From assembly GCA_028565635.1 (NCBI GenBank), contig JAOXYB010040362.1:2036-13113 (forward strand): a DNA stretch of 11,078 bases, written 5' to 3'. Of this stretch, positions 1 through 7,091 are shown one piece after another. Made by a program: the position numbers and the translations under genes. Positions within the stretch are counted from its first letter, which is position 1. Each line of letters starts with the position of its first letter. The DNA is from Phoronis ovalis (Eukaryota > Phoronida > Phoronidae). The notes beneath the pieces were generated by a model, which saw only the letters and a list, made by a program, of their open reading frames with translations, was not told the DNA's origin and searched no databases.

Positions 1-361
1 CACTTTGTTTATAACACTTAGTCATGATTGTACCACAATCTTGTATTTTATTATATTTTTTCATATACAAGTGGTCACTTTGTTTATAACACTTAGTCAT
101 GATTGTACCACAATCTTGTATTTTATTATATTTTTTCATATACAAGTGGTCATTTGGTTTATAGCATTTAGTATTGTACTACAAACCTTTATTTTATTAT
201 ATCTTTTCATATACATGAGGTCACTCGGCTTATAGCATTTAGTATTGTACTACAAACCTGTATTTTATTAATATATCTTTTCATGTACATGTGGTCACTC
301 AGCTTATATTATGTAGTATTGTACTACAAACCTGTATTTTATTATATCTTTTCATGTATGT
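1..361. repeat. Five-copy minisatellite derived from the ARMC9 exon 7/intron 7 junction
   Basis: The units are 1-75, 76-150 (identical to the first), 151-221, 222-295 and 296-361, all starting with a cac/cat-ttg/cgg-type motif. The last unit contains the real exon 7 end and its donor. The others carry diverged copies of the same last ~27 coding bases plus ~35 intron bases. On the minus strand the junction reads CAG|GTTTGT at 332/331 (functional), CAG|GTTTGT at 258/257, AAG|GTTTGT at 187/186, and the dead form CAA|GATTGT at 116/115 and 41/40. The array reaches the window edge and may be longer. Confidence 0.9.
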
Positions 362-423
362 CACACATCTTCTCTCTGCATCAACCAGCTGCTGCTGTAG
401 AAGCTGTTGCTGTTCTTTCATAT
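332..423 (-). CDS. ARMC9: ARMC9 coding exon 7, start of coiled coil
   Basis: This exon encodes the split Asp211 and then residues to 241: [11 protein letters not shown] followed by [19 protein letters not shown]. The latter corresponds to vertebrate LVEAERRSVTYLKRYNKIQ. The glutamine/leucine heptads suggest a coiled coil. The acceptor is acttggatag and the donor is gtttgt after CAG. The 3' end of the exon (about 332-361) is part of a tandem array whose other copies lie in the following intron. If that donor is not used, translation reaches a stop after 11 further codons. Confidence 0.92.
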
Positions 424-3400
424 CTATCCAAGTAAAGAGAAGAAAATAGAAGACAATAGTATTACAAATAGGAATTAAATCTTTATTAAAATCTGTTTCA
501 ACTCGCATTGTAACAAACGCATGTATGTATAAGTATAGTGATGAAATTTAACAAACGTCCATATTTTTTTAGCCCATTTTCAAATTTTGTCCACTAGGGA
601 ATATGGTAAGAACATGCGAGATTAGATGGTCAGCCAACATTTAATGCATTGGAAAAAAATAGTTTTCCTTCAAACGGACTTCATGTTATGTACATTTTTT
701 AAATTAATAAGGTGAAAAATTATTTGCGAAATTATTTATTTTACAGCAAAATAGAATGGAATTTTATGCCGCAAAATAAACTGTCACATTGTATGCATGT
801 TGGTTGAGGCCACAAATCCCACTAGTGACAAAAATGCAATTGCAAAGGGTCATATTATTGTTTTATTGGATTAAATGAAGTATCTTCACTCCAACACATT
901 AATTATGTAAACAAGTTTAATAATTATATAATTATGTGCTACTGAAAATTGTTTGTACTATTTGTATAACTGTCTGTATTTTATATATGCAAAATGTACA
1001 ACATATACTATGTTTATAGTGTCAGAGTAGAAATGATGTTCACATTTTCAAAACTACAACAAATAACCATGCTGGAGTGTCTATTTTACTTACCCTTGCT
1101 GTCCCCAGAACCACTTTTCTTTGAAAAAGTTAAAGAAAATATTTTTATTGGTTAGTACATAAAACGTTGATGATTATTTCATGTTTATTTCTAAATGCCA
1201 GTTTTGTCATGGATATATAAACAATTTTTAATAATTTTATATGTTTACGGTTAATTTTATTTATAATGCATCTTGGGATTGCTTAAGGTGCATTGAATCA
1301 AGGGTTTGGACCACTGTTATGACATTGAAGAGAGGATTTTTAAGCTCCAAATGCCTTATTATTTCCAACAGCAATCACATAAAAAACCCACAATGCAGAA
1401 TGTGCACAAATGCATGTACTCAAAAACTACTTGTCTTCACAAAAGGATACGTAAAGTTCCACAATTCTGGGTTGAGGTTCAGATTGCAAAGCTGATGTCA
1501 AATAACTCTCCAACCTTTGCTGTAAATCAGGTACCCAAGAATCCTGAAATAAAAATTTTCCCTACAAATGCTACATCTAGATTGTGTTAAAAAAAAAACT
1601 CAGTTTCATCAATTCTGGTGATAAGAAAATGAGAATTGCAATGCCAGATGCTTTACTAAAAACATATTTGCATATTAAGGAATTGATTACCTATATCATA
1701 ATTTAATTATATTAATGATAACAAATTAATGAGACTTTCATTATCTGCTTACGCCATCTTTATTAGAACTGGTAGTACCTAATGGACAGCTATGTACACT
1801 GACTATGTACACTGACACTACTTAATAATTATGTGATATATTATCAGTCACTGTTGTTTTTTCCACAATTCCATGCTGTGTACGGAATCCAGCAGAAAAC
1901 AGGCTTACAAATATAACCGGCAGAATTATACGGAATAGTTTATATTGAAAAAGGAAATAAATAATTTCAATAACAACTTAACTCACTGCCGAGTGTCACG
2001 GCTGTTTACTGGGGCAGTTCTAAGAAGACGCTACCAGCATTTCCAAAAACTTTGGACACATCGGGGTGTTTTCAAATGTTAAACAGTAAACACCATTGGG
2101 CTGTGGTGTGTTAGAGCATTGATTAAATGAACATTTTTTGAACTAATCATTTTCTGTGTCGAAACTTTGAAAAATCACCATAATTACAATTTATGCAGAA
2201 CTTTGCAGAAATTGCTATAATATTTGCTACAGAGTTTGTTATTTTTATGGCAGGACTAAAATATGTTACAGAATTTACGTTTTTCAGTACAGAATTCAGA
2301 GGGACTGCAGCATGCTTGTACTTACTGCAAACAGTTCTTTGTAAGATGGGTGAGATTTTGGATTAGGCACAAACGGTAAGGCATAAAATGGTAAGAATTC
2401 TGTTGTCTGACTTAATTTAGCACCGCCAGATTCTAAATACTTCTTGAAGTGAGTCATGGCTTCTTCACTGTCCGCAGTATTCTACAGCGAAAAATATTTC
2501 AAATCAGTTTGTTAAGTTAACATATTTCTAGTGAATGGCTACAAGGTGAGGCATGAATATTAAAACAAAAAGTTAAACTGAAAGTCGGAAATGATAGTCA
2601 AAATTACTATTATTTTTCTGACAATTATGCAGCATAAATTGTTTACGCACAAGACGACACAAAAGGTTGCTCCATTTCCAGTTATACAGGAGGGGGAGGC
2701 ACTTTTAAAATTGAAATATGGGTTGTTTGGCGTCTTCAGTCAATTCATGCATATTTAAATTATATGCAAAAAAATAATAAATACACATTCGGGTAGTTGA
2801 ATTTCCTAAAAGTGCAATAATCCTAAAAATAATTTTATTTTTCTTAGTTAATATTATTGTTTCCAATGTGCAGCTACTGTGTAGTAATACCTCTTTTCCA
2901 TTCCGAACTGGATAAATAGCAAAATAAATATGCAGACAAAACTCCAACTTCTGAGCTGTTATATCATCTTGACGCACTGTATCGGGCAACTGGTCATCCC
3001 ACATATCAAAAAATTCTGTACATTTTCCATACTGGAATAATTGGACCATTTCATTCTAAAATATAAAAACATAATTTTATTTATAACATAATGTCCTCTA
3101 TACATAATAACAATTGACAATAGTTTTGACATTTAACTTTTAAAGCATTAAAGACACCTGTTCTACGACGTTGTCTATAAAGTCGAACTGAAGTTTATCC
3201 GCTAAGAGGCACTAGATGCCAAGGGATTTCCTGTGTAAGCCAATCAGATTGTAGGAATTTTAGCTGCACCATTTTTTTACCAAAAATAGGTTATAACGCG
3301 TAACGCTAGGGACTTTTCTAACGATTTCAGCTTGGTGATAACAAGCTTGGGTAAACACTTTATATTCAAAGAAATTATTTCTTGCAATAAATAAAAAAAG

Positions 3401-4494
3401 TGAATTTATTTTTATATAGACATGGGTTCAAAATAGAATAAGTGCCTTTTTTATTGAAACCCACTATATTTAAAAAAAATCCACTATTCAGTGCATCTTA
3501 ACATAATACTATAATTGTAATAACAGCTAACCTTCTGCTTAATATACTTAACTGTTCAATGCCACAATTTTAGCTACATATAATCAAAAAGTATAATTAT
3601 GTACAAGCACATTTCAGTGGGCTTCTTTTACTTAAAACAGCACACTAGTAATGACTAGATCATTAAATGTGAAATGAAAATATCTTACCTAATTTTTTAA
3701 CAACTTCAATTTTTGGAAATGTAACATGATTGTAAAAATTATTTCTGGCTTTAAAATTTTATGCAGTTTATAAATATTTACAAAACACAATATTATAATT
3801 TAACCATCACAGTTTAAATATTTCGCTCTACTTTACCTGTATTGCCACCATTTTAGTGGATGACCTTGTGAGTTGTTTCTGACCCACAGGTTTAATAGGC
3901 TTTCCATGGTCCAGACACTCTTCTTCAAAAGCACCAAGAGTTTTCTCCAAGTGGCTATATTCCAGATACTAAAATATGAAAATAGAAACAATAGATTATT
4001 GCAATCTAGTATAAACAGAGTTACTGTACAAAACATGTCATGAAGCAATGCTTTAATGCACAATGGTGATTTGTTAGGAATTTGTTTACCTACAGTTTGG
4101 TACATTCAAGGACAGTTTTTCATCATCTCAGTGCTCACATTTGGTAGTTGTATGAAAGGAGTAAAATTCAACTATATACGGATGGAGGACCAAAGGCTGG
4201 GGGGCACATATGTATGGTCTCCTGCTGAGTTGGTACCTCGCACCTGGGGTATGCTTAATCCTATTTAGGTAATTTTCCATTTGATAGGACTGAACAATGT
4301 GTACAAACTCCAAATTTTTCGCAAAACAGATTACATGTAATCCTTACTTCACAATCAGCATATATACTGATATCATGTTATTATATTAATGTTTACAAGA
4401 AGCATGACACCCTCCTCAACATTAACATGCTTACCTCTTTAACGACCGCATTTATTTCACCTTCAAGCGAAAGAGTGAATGTATCTCCAGACAT
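332..4494 (-). CDS. ARMC9: ARMC9 (LisH and armadillo-repeat ciliary protein), 5' part: coding exons 1-7, C-terminal part outside window
   Basis: Seven exons on the minus strand join in frame with GT-AG introns: 4435-4494, 3837-3968, 2891-3055, 2326-2481, 1451-1543, 1094-1118 and 332-423. They encode residues 1-241. Residues about 12-46 are a LisH motif split by intron 1 (VVKE then [20 protein letters not shown]). The stretches [36 protein letters not shown] and [19 protein letters not shown] are near-identical to vertebrate ARMC9 as I remember it, in the same order and spacing. In the known family, ARMC9 acts at centrioles, basal bodies and the ciliary tip with TOGARAM1, CEP104, CSPP1 and CCDC66, and is a Joubert-syndrome gene. 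The armadillo repeats would lie beyond the left edge. Introns 1-6 measure 466, 781, 409, 782, 332 and 670 bases. No other gene is evident inside them. Identity is very secure; exon 6 and its flanking splice sites are the weakest part of the model. Confidence 0.93.
1094..1118 (-). CDS. ARMC9: ARMC9 coding exon 6, a 25-nt microexon
   Basis: The minus strand shows a pyrimidine-rich tract ending ttttcaaag, then 25 bases encoding KSGSGDSK plus one base, then the consensus donor gtaagt. It enters in phase 0 and leaves in phase 1, exactly what exon 7 needs to make GAT (Asp211). The hydrophilic Ser/Gly-rich peptide stands where vertebrate ARMC9 has KENGQSNKE. An alternative acceptor five bases downstream (after aaaag) is possible if the later exon 5 donor is used. 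Confidence 0.68.
1451..1543 (-). CDS. ARMC9: ARMC9 coding exon 5
   Basis: This exon encodes 31 residues (172-202), beginning [15 protein letters not shown] and ending PRIVELY. It matches the DSWTPELKLKLIKFL...LLTIY stretch that follows the exon 4 block in vertebrate ARMC9. The acceptor ttatttcag is good. The donor gtatcc is weak; the next GT downstream, gtagtt after 14 more bases, would need a different acceptor for exon 6 to keep frame. Confidence 0.85.
1790..1815. repeat. Two-copy 13-bp tandem repeat in ARMC9 intron 4
   Basis: The unit ctatgtacactga occurs twice in direct tandem. It lies in intronic sequence, and no function is apparent. Confidence 0.8.
2326..2481 (-). CDS. ARMC9: ARMC9 coding exon 4 (most conserved block)
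   Basis: This exon encodes residues 120-171 in phase 0. It includes [20 protein letters not shown] followed by [11 protein letters not shown] and SYKELFA. This is the strongest family signature in the window. The acceptor is cgctgtag and the donor is gtaagt. Confidence 0.95.
2891..3055 (-). CDS. ARMC9: ARMC9 coding exon 3
   Basis: This exon encodes residues 65-119 in phase 0. It starts [20 protein letters not shown] and contains [17 protein letters not shown], which corresponds to the AQKLEFYLHIHFAIYLL segment of vertebrate ARMC9. The acceptor is tatattttag and the donor is gtatta. Confidence 0.94.
3837..3968 (-). CDS. ARMC9: ARMC9 coding exon 2 (most of the LisH motif)
   Basis: This exon encodes residues 21-64, beginning [20 protein letters not shown] and ending VAIQ. 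The acceptor is atattttag and the donor is gtaaag, both phase 0. The spacing of hydrophobic residues and the YLE...L..TL..FE.EC pattern matches the LisH dimerisation motif at the ARMC9 N terminus. Confidence 0.92.
4435..4494 (-). CDS. ARMC9: ARMC9 coding exon 1
   Basis: This exon encodes 20 residues starting [20 protein letters not shown], with the initiator ATG at 4494-4492 and an A at -3. It ends in phase 0 at GAG followed by the donor gtaagc. It supplies the first turn of the LisH motif. No in-frame upstream ATG is seen within the adjoining 5'UTR segment. Confidence 0.9.
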
Positions 4495-4554
4495 TTTGTG
4501 AGCTGTTCACAACTTATCCGGTGTTTTCAATTGGACACGACACCAACATGTTAG
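4495..4554 (-). other. ARMC9: ARMC9 5'UTR segment with probable splice acceptor and short upstream ORF
   Basis: Upstream of the ARMC9 ATG, the minus strand reads tttattttcag just before 4554. This is a good acceptor and implies at least one non-coding exon further upstream, which I could not place. Between that acceptor and the start codon lies an 11-codon upstream ORF (4514-4549, ATG to TAA, MLVSCPIENTG). It ends 19 bases before the main start and is out of frame with it. Confidence 0.45.
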
Positions 4555-5185
4555 CTGAAAATAAAAACCATAATTATAATAACAATTTTGTAAGAGTATA
4601 CAATAAAAAAGTATCATACTTTATTAGGTTAATCACCTGACAGAAATCCTTGAACAAAAGCGCTATAAAGATGTCTCCCTATAAAATTCGTGGAACTGTC
4701 AGTACATTTATTCAGTTACACTGTAATAGTGATTCCTACAGAAATAGCTCCTTCCAAGATAATTAAGGAATTGGTAACATTAATATAAGAACATCTTCAT
4801 ATCAGCATTACAGAGGTTATTCGAAATTTGAGACCTTGTACTGCACTTCACTCCCATTGATGAACAAATGTCCTTTACTAATAAAATAACCATATAGATA
4901 AATAAGCGTAGCTAAATCGGTTTCATGTATAGAGTTTTAAATAATATCCTAGCTATGAAAATCCTGGGAAGACAACTTAATCTGACAGGCACCAGGACAT
5001 TGCAAGGACACACAAAACCTTAGGTACTACAACAGCCGAGATCCTGCGCTTCAGTTACAAAACATTTCTGCAAATACAAATTATTGCTTGGTTGAACAAA
5101 TCTGTGTGCAAAGTGTTTTATAGCCATATAGATAGTGTAGTAAATCCACAAAACAGATAGGTACAAAATCAGAGCAAACGTAATA
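4555..5185. other. ARMC9 upstream/5'UTR-intron region, no gene recognised
   Basis: AT-rich sequence with no ORF of recognisable content. The only longer frame, on the minus strand at 5020-5220, runs into the inverted-repeat element and looks like chance. It probably contains the ARMC9 5'UTR intron and possibly its promoter and first exon, but no convincing TATA box or initiator could be singled out. Confidence 0.4.
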
Positions 5186-5247
5186 TTAGTCCTAATAATA
5201 ATAGACCCAATAGCTGACATATTCGTCCTAACACTTTCCTATTCAAA
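5186..5247 (+). repeat. Left terminal inverted repeat of the 5186-5643 element
   Basis: Pairs with 5584-5643. Perfect blocks lie at the tip (13 bp) and at gtcctaacacttt, with mismatches and small gaps between. Confidence 0.72.
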
Positions 5248-5583
5248 AACTATCCTCTTTCGAAATGAACAAAACCAATGAAAATTCTCATACAACAATG
5301 CTACGATGGTCTTAAGTTGTTATTACCAAGTGAAAATTGATAACTACTTCTTGTGTCACAACTTTGTTGAATTTTAACGAATTTTACCAGAATAAATACG
5401 AGGTGGCCGACTGGCCGTACTAGTGTCTCTCCAGCATCTATATTGATTTCTACTGATTTTTTGACCACCTGACTTGTTTACAGACGAACATTTGAACTTA
5501 CTTACTTATAATAACAAATTAAGACCATATCATTGTAGTATTGCTGAATGAAAAAGTTCATCGTACGGGTGAATTTTTAGCAA

Positions 5584-5643
5584 TTTGAACTAGCAAAGTG
5601 TTAGGACCCATACGTTAGATATTGGACCTTTTATTAGGACTAA
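5584..5643 (-). repeat. Right terminal inverted repeat of the 5186-5643 element
   Basis: The reverse complement begins TTAGTCCTAATAA and aligns with the left arm over about 60 bases. Confidence 0.72.
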
Positions 5644-5861
5644 CATCAATATTGTGAGAAACGTTTGGATAAAACATATATAAATTGGGTACCCAATTCT
5701 AGTTCTTGCCCTCTGGACATTATTCCGCTGTCCGCATTGTGGAGCTAAAGTCAAAATTAATACGAATAATAGTGGAATACACAGACAGGATTAAGAATTT
5801 GGTCTTAAAACGTTAGTAATTGGACTATTATATTTCATATTTCAAAATTCTATCCAAATAC
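5644..5861. other. Spacer between the two inverted-repeat elements
   Basis: No coding frame of note. It contains a perfect 16-bp palindrome (aattgggtacccaatt, 5683-5698). A short stretch near 5809-5832 weakly resembles the terminus of the preceding element. Bases 5854-5861 (ccaaatac) form the left flanking repeat of the next element. Confidence 0.5.
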
Positions 5862-6047
5862 TAGTCCTAGCTTCATGACCCTACTATCGATTGCCTGCGG
5901 CGAAGCTGTAGGGTCATAGCCCAAATAGTGTTAAAACCAGTAGAAGCTAGCCTCCTGCAAAAATACTCACTGTTTGTCAAAAATTTTAATAAATTCAAAG
6001 AAAAATTGCCGTGTTGTATGTCTATGATACTCCTTCTTGAGTTATTT

Positions 6048-6077
6048 GTCACTTGAAGCTTGATTAATACTCCTCAA
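6048..6077 (+). repeat. Innermost 30-bp perfect inverted repeat, left copy
   Basis: gtcacttgaagcttgattaa and the following ten bases are the exact reverse complement of 6160-6189. In transcripts or single strands this would form a stable stem around the 82-base loop. Confidence 0.9.
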
Positions 6078-6159
6078 CCCTCAAGGTCTGCAAGTTGTCA
6101 GCAAGATGGAAATTTCGCGGTGATCTCAGTGGTAATGGATTTTTATGCTACAAGTCACC

Positions 6160-6189
6160 TTGAGGAGTATTAATCAAGCTTCAAGTGAC
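6160..6189 (-). repeat. Innermost 30-bp perfect inverted repeat, right copy
   Basis: Exact reverse complement of 6048-6077. It contains an AAGCTT site within the stem. Confidence 0.9.
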
Positions 6190-6417
6190 AGATAACCCAA
6201 GAGGCAAGAAGGAGTACCATAGATAAACAGGAAAACAATCTTGGTTTGAATTTATTGAATTTTTTGACACACAGAGAATGTTTTTGCTAGAGGCTAACTT
6301 CTACTAGTTTTAACACTATCTGGGCTATGACCTTACGGCTTCGCCGCAGGCAAGCGATAGTACTAGTACTAGTAGTAGGGTCATAACTCCATAAGCTAGG
6401 ACTAATCACCCAAATAC

Positions 6418-7022
6418 TTGCCAGTCTGGCCTCTTACTTTAGTAAATACATTATAAAATCGTCGTTCTAAGGCATATTTCACAGATTTCTTACAATATCT
6501 GTAGTATGAAGGAGTAATAGAATCATCTGAAATAATTAACCTGGAGTCGTGAATCAAGATTTGTAGTACAATATCAGAAAAATTTACCTTCTGATCCAGT
6601 TTTATGTTTGACAGTCGTTTAGTATTTGGGTCAAAAGGTTACAAAGCTACCAATAATGTTTTCCCGAAACATTTACAAAAATAGATGCTTTTATATTTTG
6701 CTTATAATGTATATTTTACTTCGTATAAATTATTATTTTGTGCAATATGAATATATGTTTATGGTTAAATTTAAATTTTACCTACATTTTATAAACTTTT
6801 TTCATTTGACCAACTTTTCTGCTGCCCTGCAATCAATTTACCAAGTCAAAAAATATAAATATAAAACATATCTTATGTAAAACATTTGCAAAAGTTTCAC
6901 AACTTTTTAATAAAACGAGACTTATTACACTATCGTTTGTTATATTCTATGTCAAATAATAGCACAATTAGCTAAACTAGTAAGATCTCTGTAGCATATT
7001 ATTAATTGTTTCGTCCTGCAAG
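6418..7022. other. Upstream region of PPIH, likely containing its promoter and 5'UTR
   Basis: AT-rich sequence with no recognised gene. An open frame at 6626-6880 is low-complexity, rich in Phe, Tyr, Ile and Lys, starts without ATG, and is taken as chance. The PPIH start codon follows tcctgcaag. A transcription start could not be pinned down from sequence alone. Confidence 0.4.
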
Positions 7023-7091
7023 ATGTCGGTGTCCGAGAAGCCGAATCCGAGCAATCCCATTGTTTTCTTTGACATTTCTGTAGGAAATACA
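7023..7091 (+). CDS. PPIH: PPIH coding exon 1
   Basis: Encodes residues 1-23, [20 protein letters not shown] then GNT. The donor is gtgagt, phase 0. The start has A at -3, and VFFDISVG is the first strand of the cyclophilin fold, which fixes the start closely. Confidence 0.93.

Larger units (their letters stand above)
5186..5643. mobile_element. Non-autonomous inverted-repeat element (MITE-like), ~458 bp
   Basis: The ends match as inverted repeats: TTAGTCCTAATAA at 5186-5198 and its exact complement at 5631-5643. Imperfect pairing continues inward to the 13-bp perfect pair gtcctaacacttt (5225-5237) and aaagtgttaggac (5595-5607), then more weakly to about 5247 and 5584. The arms are thus about 60 bp. 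The interior has no transposase-like coding. No clear target-site duplication was found, so the exact ends and the superfamily are unknown. Confidence 0.72.
5862..6409. mobile_element. Large foldback (inverted-repeat) element, ~545 bp, with 8-bp flanking duplication
   Basis: Nearly the whole element is two inverted arms, 5862-6077 and 6160-6404, joined by an 82-base loop. Both arms start TAGTCCTAGCTT and share, in order, blocks such as tatgaccctac, gcctgcggcgaagc, atagtgttaaaac, agtagaag, caataaattcaaa-like sequence and actccttcttg. They end in a perfect 30-bp pair. ccaaatac occurs directly left (5854-5861) and just right (6410-6417) of the element, consistent with an 8-bp target-site duplication; four to five unpaired bases then belong to the right end. 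Eight bases fits hAT-type insertion, but this is inference. No transposase frame is present, so it is non-autonomous. Confidence 0.82.

Noticed and set aside
5-235. Plus-strand frame rich in Phe and Ile across the tandem array
   Set aside because: It is a product of the repeated units being in frame with each other, antisense to the exon-derived repeat. It has no protein-like content.
1306-1590. Plus-strand open frame of about 94 codons opposite ARMC9 exon 5
   Set aside because: It has no ATG start and lies antisense to a confidently assigned ARMC9 exon ([15 protein letters not shown]). The openness reflects the coding strand opposite.
1620-1664. Candidate alternative ARMC9 exon reading SPELMKL on the minus strand
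   Set aside because: It superficially resembles the PEL motif, but the true exon 5 at 1451-1543 matches far better, with correct phase and splice sites.
4056-4313. Overlapping short frames on both strands inside ARMC9 intron 1
   Set aside because: Their mutual overlap and lack of any family resemblance make chance likely. The locally higher GC near 4180-4250 may be an old insertion, but no ends were found.
5809-5832. Possible third copy of the 5186-5643 element terminus
   Set aside because: Only about 19 of 24 bases match the terminus at 5614-5637, and there is no matching opposite end. It could be chance in AT-rich sequence.
6626-6880. Plus-strand 84-codon frame upstream of PPIH
   Set aside because: Extremely AT-rich, low-complexity composition (Tyr/Phe/Ile/Lys), no ATG at its reported start, and no similarity I recognise.
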